The translations under genes were made by a program, and so were the position numbers. The notes under the pieces are model-generated. The model was not told the DNA's origin. It saw nothing but the letters and a program-made list of their open reading frames with translations, and did no database searches. Source: Oceanicella actignis (GTDB lineage Bacteria > Pseudomonadota > Alphaproteobacteria > Rhodobacterales > Rhodobacteraceae). From it: a stretch of 64,000 nucleotides of DNA. The stretch is from positions 186,001-250,000 of the forward strand of contig NZ_VNHJ01000002.1 in NCBI RefSeq assembly GCF_008124525.1. The letters run 5' to 3'. Below are positions 36,580-45,206 of the stretch, in pieces. How positions within the stretch are numbered: the first letter of the stretch is position 1; each line of letters opens with the position of its first letter.

Positions 36580-36609
36580 TTGTTTCAACGCCCGCCAGCG
36601 CCCTATATA
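36580..36609 (+). promoter_or_regulatory. Sigma-70-like promoter of ribA with overlapping inverted repeat
   Basis: TTGTTT at 36580-36585 and TATATA at 36604-36609 are 18 bp apart, a good housekeeping promoter. The -35 box lies in the centre of an inverted repeat with arms GGCGGGCG (36571-36578) and CGCCCGCC (36589-36596), which could be an operator. The expected start site, about 7 bp past the -10, falls near 36616-36617. Confidence 0.65.
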
Positions 36610-36616
36610 ACGCGCC

Positions 36617-36637
36617 ATGACCCCGGAGGCGCCATGA
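36617..36637 (+). CDS. Possible six-codon leader ORF (MTPEAP) ahead of ribA
   Basis: ATG at 36617 opens a six-codon frame whose TGA overlaps the ribA ATG. The predicted transcript start is at or next to this ATG, so it would be leaderless. The ribA ribosome site GGAGG (36624-36628) lies inside it. It may be chance; if translated it could control access to the ribA ribosome site. Confidence 0.3.
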   Translation: MTPEAP

Positions 36638-37737
36638 CCCTTGCCCTGACCATAGAGGAGCGCGCCGCGCGCGCGCGCGCCGAGCTGCGCATCGGCGCGG
36701 CGGCGGCCCTGACCAGCGGCGCGCGCGCCGCCCTGATCGGCGCGGCCGAGGCGCTGGCGCCCGAGCGGCTCGAGGACATGCGGCGCCTGGGCGCGTCGCT
36801 GGACCTGGCGATCACGGCGCGGCGGGCCGAAACGCTCAAGGCCCGGGCCTATGACGGCGACATCGCGCGCATCATCCTCGGCCCCGAGGACGGCGCCGCG
36901 CTGATCCGCAGCGCCGCCGATCCGGCCTCGGATCTGGACGCGCCGCTCAAGGGGCCGTTCCGCACCCGGCGCGAGGGCCCGGCCGACCTGCACCGCGCCG
37001 CGATCCGCCTGACCAAGCAGGCGCATCTGCTGCCCGCCGCGCTGGTGGCCGAGCTGCCCGGCGGGGCCGAGCAGGCGCGCGCCCTGGCGGCCGAGCACGG
37101 CCTGTCGGTGCTGGACGCGGCCGAGCTGGCGGCCGCCGAGGCAGAGGCGCTGGTCGTGGACCCGGTTGCGCGCGCCCGCGTGCCGCTGGCCGCCTCCGAG
37201 GCGGGGCGCGTGCATGTCTTTCGCCCGCGCGACGGCTCGGAAGAGCATTACGCGGTCGAGATCGGCGATCCGCCCCGCGACGCGCCGGTGCTGGCGCGGC
37301 TGCATTCGGCCTGCTTCACGGGCGACGTGATCGGCTCGCTCAAATGCGACTGCGGCCCGCAGCTGCGCGCGGCGCTGGCGCGCATGGCGCAGGAGGGGGC
37401 GGGCGTGCTGCTCTACCTCAACCAGGAGGGGCGGGGCATTGGCCTCGCGAACAAGATGCGCGCCTATTCGCTGCAGGATCAGGGCTTCGACACGGTCGAG
37501 GCCAATCACCGCATCGGCTTCGAGGATGACGAGCGCGATTTCCGCATCGGCGCCACGATCCTGCGGCGGCTGGGCTTTTCGGCGGTGCGGCTGCTGACCA
37601 ACAACCCGCGCAAGGTCGGCATGATGGAGCAATCGGGCCTGACGGTGGCCGAGCGCGTTCCCCTGATCGTGGGCGAGAACCCGCTCAACGCCGCCTATCT
37701 GCGCACCAAGGCCGCCAAGAGCGGGCATCTGATGTGA
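36634..37737 (+). CDS. ribA: GTP cyclohydrolase II
   Basis: A 367-residue protein. The C-terminal half is a full GTP cyclohydrolase II: zinc ligands Cys227, Cys238 and Cys240 in CFTGDVIGSLKCDCG, NQEGRGIGLANKMRAY, and LLTNNPRKVGMMEQSG. The N-terminal 150 residues are not a recognisable DHBP synthase (no DDExR), so this is not the bifunctional RibBA; it looks like a diverged accessory domain seen in Rhodobacterales RibA. It opens the GTP ring in the first step of riboflavin synthesis. GGAGG precedes the ATG. The stop overlaps the next gene. Confidence 0.93.
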   Translation: MTLALTIEERAARARAELRIGAAAALTSGARAALIGAAEALAPERLEDMRRLGASLDLAITARRAETLKARAYDGDIARIILGPEDGAALIRSAADPASDLDAPLKGPFRTRREGPADLHRAAIRLTKQAHLLPAALVAELPGGAEQARALAAEHGLSVLDAAELAAAEAEALVVDPVARARVPLAASEAGRVHVFRPRDGSEEHYAVEIGDPPRDAPVLARLHSACFTGDVIGSLKCDCGPQLRAALARMAQEGAGVLLYLNQEGRGIGLANKMRAYSLQDQGFDTVEANHRIGFEDDERDFRIGATILRRLGFSAVRLLTNNPRKVGMMEQSGLTVAERVPLIVGENPLNAAYLRTKAAKSGHLM

Positions 37738-38255
37738 GCCCGGACGATCTGCTCGTCACCCCCTGGGGCGCGCTGTTTCGCGGGCGCTTCATGCCCTGCG
37801 CGGTGGGGCGGGGCGGCATCGCGCGCGACAAGCGCGAGGGCGACGGCGTCACCCCCGCCGGGCGCTTCGCCCTGCTGGGGGTGTGGTGGCGGCCCGATCG
37901 CGGGCCGAGGCCGCGGGCGGATGCGCGCGCCATCGGGCCGGGGATGGGCTGGTCCGACGATCCGGCCGATCCGCTCTACAACCGGCCCGTGCGGCTGGGG
38001 CGGGGCTTCGGCGCCGAGCGCATGCGCCGCGCCGATCGCCTTTACGACCTGGTGGGCGACATCGACTGGAACCGCGCCGCGCCAAGGCCGGGGGCGGGCA
38101 GCGCCATATTCCTGCACGTCTGGCGCGGGCCGCGCCATCCGACCCAGGGCTGCGTCGCCTTCGCCGAGCGCGACCTGCGCCGCATCCTGGCCGGCTGGCG
38201 GCCCTGGAGCCGCATCGAGATCCGCCCCGGCCCGCTCGCGCCCCCGCGGCGTTGA
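37734..38255 (+). CDS. L,D-transpeptidase (YkuD-fold) protein
   Basis: A 173-residue protein with the YkuD active-site motif HPTQGCVAF, nucleophile Cys140, and the preceding IFLHVWRGP with the other conserved histidine. Such enzymes cross-link peptidoglycan or attach lipoproteins to it in the periplasm. No signal peptide is visible (start MSPDDLLVTPWGALFRG), which is odd for a wall enzyme. The GTG start overlaps the ribA stop (GTGA), so it is translationally coupled to a riboflavin gene. A longer secreted form cannot be made because of that overlap. Confidence 0.82.
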   Translation: MSPDDLLVTPWGALFRGRFMPCAVGRGGIARDKREGDGVTPAGRFALLGVWWRPDRGPRPRADARAIGPGMGWSDDPADPLYNRPVRLGRGFGAERMRRADRLYDLVGDIDWNRAAPRPGAGSAIFLHVWRGPRHPTQGCVAFAERDLRRILAGWRPWSRIEIRPGPLAPPRR

Positions 38256-38538
38256 GGGGGCGGGGCGGCGGGCGACGCGCCCGGGGCGCGGCGCGCGTCT
38301 TGGGGGCGCTGCGCGGCCCTGGCGGCCGGTCTTCGCCCTTCGACCTGCGCGCGACGGACGCCCGGCCGGGGCGGCCTCGTTCGGTCGGGGCGGTTGGGCG
38401 GCCCGGATCAGGGGCCGGGATTTGGGGGCCGGGATCGGGCGGCCAGGATTGGGGGCAGGATCATCGCGGTCGCCATCATGCCGGCCCGGATCGGCCCCCC
38501 GATCGGCGCGGCCCTGTTCCGCCGCCCGCGCCGGGCCG
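38256..38538. other. 283-bp G-rich gap with imperfect tandem repeats
   Basis: This gap lies between the convergent L,D-transpeptidase and YggS genes. No gene is supported. At 38,402-38,463 about four imperfect 14-bp units of the type GGGGCCGGGATT follow each other. The strand bias (G on plus) could allow G-quadruplex formation. No classical terminator was seen. Confidence 0.5.
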
Positions 38539-39210
38539 TCAGGCCGGCCGAGAGCCGCCGCCCGCCTCGCGCGGGCCGAACAGCGCCGAGCCCACGCGCA
38601 CCGTCGTCGCGCCCAGCGAGATGGCCGATTCGAAATCGTCGCTCATGCCCATCGACAGGCCGGACAGGCCGTTGCGCTCGGCGATCTTGCGCAGCAGCGC
38701 GAAATGGGGCGCGGGCTCTTCGTTCACGGGCGGGATGCACATGAGCCCGACCAGCGGCAGGTCCATGGCCCGGCAATCGGCGATGAAGGCGTCGGCCTCG
38801 GCGGGGGCCACGCCGGCCTTTTGCGGCTCTTCGCCCGTGTTGACCTGAACGTAGAGCGGGGGGCACGCCCCGCGGGCCTGGGCCTCGTCGGCCAGCTTGC
38901 GCGCCAGCTTGGGCCGGTCGAGCGTCTGGATCACGTCGAACAGCTCCAGCGCCTGGCGAACCTTGTTCGTCTGCAACGGGCCGATGAGGTGCAGCTCGAC
39001 GCCGGCGAAACGCTCGCGCAGGGCCGGCCACTTGCCGGCGGCCTCCTGCACGCGGTTCTCGCCGAACACGCGCTGGCCGGCCTCGAGCGTCTCGATCACG
39101 CGCTCGAGCGGCTGCATCTTCGATACGGCGACCAGCGTCACCGACCCTTCGGGCCGCCCGGCGCGCCGCTCGGCCTGGGCGATGCGGTTGCGGATCTCGG
39201 CAAGCGACAT
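38539..39210 (-). CDS. YggS-family pyridoxal-phosphate homeostasis protein
   Basis: A 223-residue PLP-binding TIM-barrel protein. The PLP lysine is in VAVSKMQPLE, with FGENRVQEA, LHLIGPLQTNK, VQVNTGEEPQKAG and the C-terminal SMGMSDDFESAISLGATTVRVGSALFG. YggS proteins bind PLP without known catalysis and keep B6 and amino-acid pools balanced. It stands alone on the minus strand, divergent from nothing near, 186 bp from the porin 3' end. Confidence 0.95.
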   Translation of the reverse strand: MSLAEIRNRIAQAERRAGRPEGSVTLVAVSKMQPLERVIETLEAGQRVFGENRVQEAAGKWPALRERFAGVELHLIGPLQTNKVRQALELFDVIQTLDRPKLARKLADEAQARGACPPLYVQVNTGEEPQKAGVAPAEADAFIADCRAMDLPLVGLMCIPPVNEEPAPHFALLRKIAERNGLSGLSMGMSDDFESAISLGATTVRVGSALFGPREAGGGSRPA

Positions 39211-39341
39211 GGTCTGCTGGCTCCTGCGTTGGGTCGGGCGCGCCCGCGCGGGCGCCGCCCCGCCTGAGCTCCGAGCTGTGCCGGGCCAAGGCCGGGATTT
39301 CAAGCGCTTTCCGCCCCGCGCCGCCGGCCTCGGACGCGAAA

Positions 39342-39370
39342 GGGGGAGCGGACGCGCGGCCCGCTCCCCC
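39342..39370 (-). terminator. Terminator of the porin gene
   Basis: Perfect 10-bp arms, GGGGGAGCGG and CCGCTCCCCC, 9-base loop, 26 bp past the porin stop on the minus strand. The 3' arm is followed by TTTC in that direction. A reasonable intrinsic terminator for a highly expressed gene. Confidence 0.65.
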
Positions 39371-39396
39371 GAAGAGACGTCGCCTGATCCGAGCGA

Positions 39397-40380
39397 TCAG
39401 AAGTTCAGCGACAGGTAGGTCATGGCGACCACGCCGTCGTCGTTCGTGCCGGCGGGCACGGCGCCGCCGGTGGCGTAGGCGGCGGCGGCCGTGGCGCTGA
39501 CGCCCGGCGCGAGCGCGTAGGTCACCCAGCCCGACACGGTGTCGACGTCGTCCTGGCCGGCGGTCTCGGTGCGCGCATAGCCGCCCGCGATGGTCCAGGG
39601 GCCGGTCTTGTAGCCGACGCCGCCGGTGTAGTCCCACGACTCGTCATAGTTCTGCTCGACATAGGCGGCCAGGCGCAGGCCCTGCCAGCCCAGCTGGGCG
39701 CCGAAGCCGTAGGTGTCGTCGTTGGTCGAACGATCGGTCTTCTCGTAGGCGGCCGACAGGGCCAGGTCCAGGCCGTCGAACTCGCGCGCATAGGAGGCGG
39801 CGATGGCGTAGACGTCGTCGCCGCCGGTCGAGAGCGCGTTGGTGTCCGAAGCGCCGTCGGCGGTGGCGTTGGGCTGCCACGAGGCGGCCAGCCGCAGGCC
39901 CGAGAAGTTCGGCGAGAAGTAGTGGATGCCGACCGAGTCCGAGGCGCCGTCGATGCCGCCCGACAGGCCCTGCATCACGTCGTCGTCATAGTAGCCGACC
40001 TTGGTGAGCGGCGCATAGAGCACGCCGACGGTCAGGTGGGTCTTGGCGCTGTCGTTGCCGCCGATCATCACCTCGCCGAACTTGCCGCCGACCTTGACGA
40101 AGTTCTCGTCGATCTGGTCGGTCGTGGTGAAGGCCTCGAGCTCGACCTGCGCCGAGAAGGTCAGGCCGTTGTCGGCCGCGCCCTTGACCTTGAAGTGGAT
40201 CTCGCCGTCGCGCATCACGCCGAACGAGCCGTCCTCGGTCGAGCCGGCTTCCTTCAGATAGCCGAAGCCCGCGGCCATGTAGCCGCCGACCGAGGCCTTG
40301 AGCGGTTCGGCCGCGAAGGCCGGCGCGGCGGCGAAGGCGCACAGGGCGATCGCCGAGCTGGTTGCCTTGAAAAGGGTCAT
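39397..40380 (-). CDS. Outer-membrane porin
   Basis: A 327-residue Gram-negative porin. A signal peptide of about 23 residues ends PAFAA. VGGYMAAGFGYLKE and the acidic, Gly/Tyr-rich body show alternating beta strands, and the last residue is Phe (MTYLSLNF), the Bam recognition signal. This matches the 16-strand general porins of Rhodobacterales, which form trimeric diffusion pores. There is likely an acidic constriction loop in TKVGYYDDDVMQG. It has its own promoter region (40,381-40,545) and terminator. Confidence 0.93.
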   Translation of the reverse strand: MTLFKATSSAIALCAFAAAPAFAAEPLKASVGGYMAAGFGYLKEAGSTEDGSFGVMRDGEIHFKVKGAADNGLTFSAQVELEAFTTTDQIDENFVKVGGKFGEVMIGGNDSAKTHLTVGVLYAPLTKVGYYDDDVMQGLSGGIDGASDSVGIHYFSPNFSGLRLAASWQPNATADGASDTNALSTGGDDVYAIAASYAREFDGLDLALSAAYEKTDRSTNDDTYGFGAQLGWQGLRLAAYVEQNYDESWDYTGGVGYKTGPWTIAGGYARTETAGQDDVDTVSGWVTYALAPGVSATAAAAYATGGAVPAGTNDDGVVAMTYLSLNF

Positions 40381-40545
40381 GTCGTTGCTCGCATCTGGTT
40401 ACGAAAGAAAGGGGGGGAGTCCTGGCTGCCGGCTGGGCTCCGCAGCCTGATGGATGCCGCGCCATTGCGTGCGGCGCAACAGCGCCCTGGCGTCAGGGGC
40501 GCCGGCTTCGCTGCCATGTAGCCAAAATGCAACGGAAATTTCCGC

Positions 40546-42282
40546 TCAGCCGTTCATGCTGCGCTGCACGCGGACATCGAGCAGCGCCTGGCGCCGCTCG
40601 ATGGTGGCGACGGCGATGGCGCGGTCCAGCGCGTCGTCCAGCTGGTCGGGGGTCTCGACGGTCTCGACATGCGCGCGGCTGGCGGCGGCGACCATGGCGA
40701 AGTCCGGGCTCGGGTCGAGCGAGGTCAGCGGCGCGGCGTTGGCGCGCGCCGCGTGGCCGTCTGGATAGAGGCCGAGCGCCGACTGGCGCACCGCGCCCCA
40801 TTCGGCGTTGTTGAGCACGACGCCGATCACCGGCAGGCCCAGCGCCTCGGCCGCCTGGTGGCAGGCGACGGGGTTGGCGAACATGTAGCTGCCGTCGCCC
40901 ATGGTGGCGAAGACCAGCCTTTCGGGCGCGGCCAGCTGGAAGCCGAGCGCCGCCGGCAGGCCAAAGCCCAACCCGCCCGAATGCGGCTCCTGTCGCCAGG
41001 CGTCGTGGCGGCGCAGCGTCAGCGGGTCGAGCGGGCAGCCCAGCTCCGAGAACACCGCCGCGTCCTCTTCGCGCCCGGCGCGGGCGATGGCCGCCGACAG
41101 GCGCCACGCGACGAAGGCCTTGCTCATGGGCGCGGCGCGTCCGCCCGCCCGCGCTTGCGCGATCGCCGCCTGGCGGTTGCGCGCGGCGGCCGCGGCGACC
41201 TTGCGCGCGCGCGCCTGCAGCGCCTGCGCGCGGCCCTTGCGCAGCGGCGCCAGGGCGGCCTCGAGCATGGTCAGGATCTCGGCCGTCTCGCCCGCCAGCG
41301 CCATGTCGGCGCGAAAGCCGCGCACGGGCGTGCGGATCTGCAGCGGGTCGGGTCCCAGATGGACCACCCGCGCATCGGGCGCGGGGCGGTGCAGGTCGGG
41401 CTGCCAGGGCGCGAGGCAGTCGAGCGCCACGATCAGGTCGGCCTCGGCGATCCATGGCCCCGGATCGGCGCCGACGTCCATGGGATGATCGGTCGGCAGG
41501 GCAAGCGCCGTGGCCCACCAGCGGCACACCGGCAGCCCCCAGCCGCGCGCAAGCCGGTCCATGGCGGCGAACCCTTCGGCCGATCCGGCGCCGCGCTGGG
41601 CGATGACCACAGGGTTGCGCGCCTCGGCGACCCAGCGGGCCAGGCGCGCGATGTCGTCGGGCGGGGGCGCGGCGCGGGCGGGCGCCATGGGCGGCGGCGC
41701 GGGCGACGAGGGGGGGATGGGCTCGCACAGAACCTCGCGCGGCAGGCTCAGATAGACCGGCCCCGCGGGGGTCGAGCGGGCGATCGCCGCGGCGCGGTCG
41801 AGCAGGGCGGGCAGTTGCTCGGGAAAGCGCAGCTCGTAGTCCCACTTGACCGATTCGCGCACCAGGGCGGCCTGGTCGCGCATCTCCTGCCCCCAGCCGA
41901 TGGGCACGGTGCGCGCGCCGAAGCGGCCCTGCTCGACGACCGGGGTGCGGCCCGACATGAGGATGATGGGCGCGCGGTCATGCGCGGCGTTGATCGCGCC
42001 GATGGCGCCGTTGGCCAGGCCCACATTGGTGTGCAGCATGACCGCCTGAAGCCGCCCCGTCGCCAGCCAGGCGCCATGCGCCATGCCCATGGCGACGTGC
42101 TCATGCGCAAGCGCGACGGGACGCGGCAGGGCGCGCCCCTGGGCGGCGGCGCGGGCCAGCCCTTCGATGATCGGCGGAAAATCGGTGCCCGAGTTGCAAA
42201 AGACGTGCGTCACGCCCAGGGCCTGAAGGCGGGGAAAGATCTCGCCGCCCGATGGGACGGGCGCCTCGCCGGTCTCGCTCAT
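40546..42282 (-). CDS. Thiamine-diphosphate-requiring enzyme (acetolactate synthase-like)
   Basis: A 578-residue ThDP enzyme with the three usual domains. The N-terminal pyrimidine domain has the catalytic Glu region PVALAHEHVAMGMAHGAW; a central FAD/NAD-like domain follows; the C-terminal diphosphate domain has GDGSYMFANP and the closing NN about 25 residues later (VVLNNAEWG). Family members include acetolactate synthases, benzoylformate decarboxylases and oxalyl-CoA decarboxylases. There is no small regulatory subunit beside it, so a catabolic decarboxylase or lyase is more likely than branched-chain synthesis. The substrate is unknown. It lies downstream of the molybdenum hydroxylase genes on the same strand. 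Confidence 0.85.
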   Translation of the reverse strand: MSETGEAPVPSGGEIFPRLQALGVTHVFCNSGTDFPPIIEGLARAAAQGRALPRPVALAHEHVAMGMAHGAWLATGRLQAVMLHTNVGLANGAIGAINAAHDRAPIILMSGRTPVVEQGRFGARTVPIGWGQEMRDQAALVRESVKWDYELRFPEQLPALLDRAAAIARSTPAGPVYLSLPREVLCEPIPPSSPAPPPMAPARAAPPPDDIARLARWVAEARNPVVIAQRGAGSAEGFAAMDRLARGWGLPVCRWWATALALPTDHPMDVGADPGPWIAEADLIVALDCLAPWQPDLHRPAPDARVVHLGPDPLQIRTPVRGFRADMALAGETAEILTMLEAALAPLRKGRAQALQARARKVAAAAARNRQAAIAQARAGGRAAPMSKAFVAWRLSAAIARAGREEDAAVFSELGCPLDPLTLRRHDAWRQEPHSGGLGFGLPAALGFQLAAPERLVFATMGDGSYMFANPVACHQAAEALGLPVIGVVLNNAEWGAVRQSALGLYPDGHAARANAAPLTSLDPSPDFAMVAAASRAHVETVETPDQLDDALDRAIAVATIERRQALLDVRVQRSMNG

Positions 42283-42469
42283 GCCGCTTGCTCCGTTCGC
42301 CGGCGCGCCTTCCGGCCGCGCGATTGCGGGGATGGTGCGGCCGGGCGCGGACCCGATCAAGAGCGCGCCGCGGGCGAGGGGAGCGAATCCCGCGGCGTGG
42401 AAAGGGCCGGCGCGCCGCGCGAGATTCGGCGCAAGGGCCGGGACGGCGCGCGCCCCGGCCCCGCGCGCC

Positions 42470-44647
42470 TCAGGCGAAGGAGAGCCCCGCCCGCGTGATG
42501 GGCAGCTTCAGGGGGCGCACCCCCGTCGCCGCCGCGATGGCGTTGGCCAGCGCCGGCGCGGCGGGCGGCGTGCCCGGCTCGCCGATGCCCGAGGGCGGCG
42601 CCTCGGAGGGCGCGACATGCACCTCGATCGCGCCGATGTCGCCCATGCGCAGGGGCTCGTAGTCGGGGAAGTTGGTCTGCTCGACCGCCCCGTTGTCGAA
42701 GGTGATGCGGTTGCGCATCGCGTGGCCGATGCCGAAGCCGACCGCCCCCTCGACCTGGGCGCGCACGATGTCGGGATTGATCGCCGTGCCGCAATCGACG
42801 GCGCACACCACCCGGTCGATGCGCACCCGCCCGTCCCTGGCGGTGACCTCGACCACCGTCGCGACGTAGCTGCCGAAGGACTTGTGCGCCGCCAGCCCGC
42901 GCCCGCGTCCGGCCGCCAACGGCGCGCCCCAGCCGGCCTTCTCGGCCGCTAGGCGCAGCACGCCCGACAGGCGGCGATGGTCGTCGGACTCGCCCGACAA
43001 GAGCTCGAGCCGAAGCTCGAGCGGGTCGCGCCCCGCCGCCTCGGCGGCCATGTCCAGCGCCGTCTCCATGGCGAAGGCGGTGTGGCTGTGTCCGACCGAG
43101 CGCCACCACAGAACCGGGATCGGCGAGGTCCAGTCGCTCAGCCCCACCGACATGGCCGGAATGGCGTAGGGCGTGTCGGCCGCGCCCTCGACCGAGCTGT
43201 GGTCCACGCCGTCATGCACGGTCACGCTCTCGAAGGCGGTGCCCTTCATGATCGACTGCGCGGCGATGCGGTGATCCCAGCCGACGACGCGCCCGTCCGC
43301 GTCCAGCCCGACGCGCACGCGGTGCGCGGCCATGGGGCGGTAGTAGCCGCCGGCCAGGTCGTCCTCGCGCGTCCAGATCAGCTTGACGGGCGTCTTGCCG
43401 CCCAGCGCGGCGAAGGCCAGCGCGGCTTCGACGTGGTAGTCGCTGGTCGGGTTCGCGCGCCGCCCGAACGAGCCGCCGGCGAACACGGTCCGGATGCGCA
43501 CCTGTTCGGGCCGAAGGCCCAGAACCGCGGCGACGATGGGCTGGGTCAGGCCGGGGAACTGGCAGCCGTCATGGATCAGCACGCCGTCCTCGAGCGGTTC
43601 GATGACGCAGTTGAGCGGCTCCATCGGCGCGTGCGCAAGATGGGGCAGCAGCATGTCGGCCTCGACCACCCGCGCGGCCCCCGACAGGGCGGCGGCCGCC
43701 TGGGCGGCCTCGCCGCGCGCCTGATAGGTCGGCGCGTCGAGCAGGGCCAGGTGCTCGGCCTCCATCCGGTCGGTCGAGCGCGTCTCGGCCTCGGCCTCGT
43801 CCCATCTGGCCTCGATCGCCTCGCGCGCCTTGATCGCGGCCCAGGTCGAGCGCGCATAGACGGCGACGCCGGCCCCGTTGGGCAGCGCGCGCGCGTCCAC
43901 GAAGCCGCGCACGGCCTCCGCGCCCGCGGCGTCGAAGCCCGTCAGGCGCGCGCCGTGGCGCGGCGGGCGCAGGATCACGGCCCAGACCATGCCCGGAACC
44001 TTGACGTCCATGGCGAATTCGGCCGTTCCGTCGGTCTTGGAGGGTCCGTCGAGCCGGCGCAGATCCGGCGCGCCGATCAGCCGGAAGGCCGAGGCGGGCT
44101 TGAGCGCCGGTTCGGCCGGCGGCGTCAGCGCGGCGGCGTCGGCGGCGAATTCGCCCAGCCCGGCCGAGCGGCCCGCGCCGCGGACCTGGCCTTCGACGAT
44201 GTCGAGCTCGGCTGGATCGACTCCCCAGCGGGCGGCGGCGGCGCGCCGGATCATCTCGCGCGCGGCGGCGCCGGCCTTGCGGTATTGCAGCCAGGAATTG
44301 GCCATCGCGGTCGAGCCGCCCGTGCCCTGCGTGCCGAACAGCAGATTCGCGTAGCGCGACGGATCGGCCGGCGCGAAGGCGACGCGCATCTGCGCCCAGT
44401 CGGCGCCCAGCTCTTCGGCGACAAGGGTGGCGAGGCCCGTCGAGGCGCCCTGGCCCATCTCGAAATGCTTGGCGATCACGGTCACCGCGCCGTCGGGCGC
44501 GATGCGCACGAAGGGGTTGAAGGCGGCGCCGGGCGCATCGGCGGCGCCGGCGGCCAGCGCGCCCTGCGCGTCGAAGCCGACGGCCAGCGCCGCGCCCGCG
44601 GCGGCGGCCAAGCCAAGAAAGCCGCGTCGGTCGGTGCGAACGGTCAT
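42470..44647 (-). CDS. Molybdenum hydroxylase large subunit (isoquinoline 1-oxidoreductase beta-like)
   Basis: A 725-residue xanthine-dehydrogenase-family Mo subunit. It begins with a Tat signal (TDRRGFLG, residues 6-12, then an Ala-rich helix), so it is exported folded to the periplasm with its small subunit. Mo-pterin features are EMGQGASTGLATLVAEELG, GTQGTGGSTA, GGSFGRRANPTSDY and the catalytic Glu in GIGEPGTPP. IorB-type proteins oxidise N-heterocycles or aldehydes with water as oxygen donor. It starts one base after the small-subunit stop. An electron-accepting cytochrome subunit is not encoded here. Confidence 0.9.
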   Translation of the reverse strand: MTVRTDRRGFLGLAAAAGAALAVGFDAQGALAAGAADAPGAAFNPFVRIAPDGAVTVIAKHFEMGQGASTGLATLVAEELGADWAQMRVAFAPADPSRYANLLFGTQGTGGSTAMANSWLQYRKAGAAAREMIRRAAAARWGVDPAELDIVEGQVRGAGRSAGLGEFAADAAALTPPAEPALKPASAFRLIGAPDLRRLDGPSKTDGTAEFAMDVKVPGMVWAVILRPPRHGARLTGFDAAGAEAVRGFVDARALPNGAGVAVYARSTWAAIKAREAIEARWDEAEAETRSTDRMEAEHLALLDAPTYQARGEAAQAAAALSGAARVVEADMLLPHLAHAPMEPLNCVIEPLEDGVLIHDGCQFPGLTQPIVAAVLGLRPEQVRIRTVFAGGSFGRRANPTSDYHVEAALAFAALGGKTPVKLIWTREDDLAGGYYRPMAAHRVRVGLDADGRVVGWDHRIAAQSIMKGTAFESVTVHDGVDHSSVEGAADTPYAIPAMSVGLSDWTSPIPVLWWRSVGHSHTAFAMETALDMAAEAAGRDPLELRLELLSGESDDHRRLSGVLRLAAEKAGWGAPLAAGRGRGLAAHKSFGSYVATVVEVTARDGRVRIDRVVCAVDCGTAINPDIVRAQVEGAVGFGIGHAMRNRITFDNGAVEQTNFPDYEPLRMGDIGAIEVHVAPSEAPPSGIGEPGTPPAAPALANAIAAATGVRPLKLPITRAGLSFA

Positions 44648-44648
44648 G

Positions 44649-45110
44649 TCAGCCCTCCATCATGCGGGCGGCGCGATGGATCGCGGCGCGGATTCGCGGA
44701 TAGGTTGCGCACCGGCACACATTGCCGCTCATGTGCGCGTCGATGGCGGCGTCGTCCGGCGCGGGGTTCGATTCGAGCAGCGCGACGGCCGACATGATCT
44801 GCCCCGACTGGCAGTAGCCGCACTGGGCCACGTCAAGCTCGCGCCAGGCGGCGCGCACGGCCTCGGCGGCCTTGCCCGAGACGCCCTCGATGGTGGCGAT
44901 CTCGGCCCCGGCGGCGTCGGCCAGCGCGGTCTGGCAGGCGCGCACGGGCTCGCCGTCGAGATGCACGGTGCAGGCGCCGCAGGCGGCCACGCCGCAGCCG
45001 AATTTCGTTCCGGTCAGGTTCAGCTCGTCCCGCAGGACCCACAGAAGGGGGGCGTCGGGGTCGGCCTCGACGCTTCGGCGTCGGCCGTTGACGGTCAGTT
45101 CGATGGTCAT
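44649..45110 (-). CDS. Molybdenum hydroxylase 2Fe-2S small subunit (IorA-like)
   Basis: A 153-residue two-cluster ferredoxin-type subunit. The plant-type 2Fe-2S ligands are Cys39, Cys44, Cys47 and Cys59; the second cluster uses Cys97, Cys100, Cys132 and Cys134 (QCGYCQSGQ and CRCATY). It passes electrons from the Mo centre. There is no own Tat signal, as normal for this family, since it is co-exported with the large subunit. It is first in the operon and divergent from the TetR gene across a region holding two inverted repeats. Confidence 0.92.
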   Translation of the reverse strand: MTIELTVNGRRRSVEADPDAPLLWVLRDELNLTGTKFGCGVAACGACTVHLDGEPVRACQTALADAAGAEIATIEGVSGKAAEAVRAAWRELDVAQCGYCQSGQIMSAVALLESNPAPDDAAIDAHMSGNVCRCATYPRIRAAIHRAARMMEG

Positions 45111-45167
45111 GTCGCATTCCTTGTCGCCCGGCGCCGGCAGCGACGCGGCGGGACAGCTTGGGGGCAG

Positions 45168-45190
45168 GTAAACTGCACGGTGCAGTATAC
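45168..45190. promoter_or_regulatory. 23-bp palindromic operator, site 1
   Basis: Core arms ACTGCAC and GTGCAGT around a single G, extended by GTA and TAC after one mismatch on each side. This long symmetric site lies between iorA and the divergent tetR and is the best TetR-operator candidate in the window. Confidence 0.7.
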
Positions 45191-45206
45191 TTGCGGGCCG
45201 CAACGT

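Noticed and set aside
36446-36633. FMN riboswitch upstream of ribA
   Set aside because: The predicted transcript starts about 20 bases before ribA, too short for an RFN element, and no RFN-like conserved boxes were seen.
36634-37100. RibB (DHBP synthase) domain fused to RibA
   Set aside because: The N-terminal 150 residues lack the acidic catalytic motif of DHBP synthase; only the GTP cyclohydrolase II part is recognisable.
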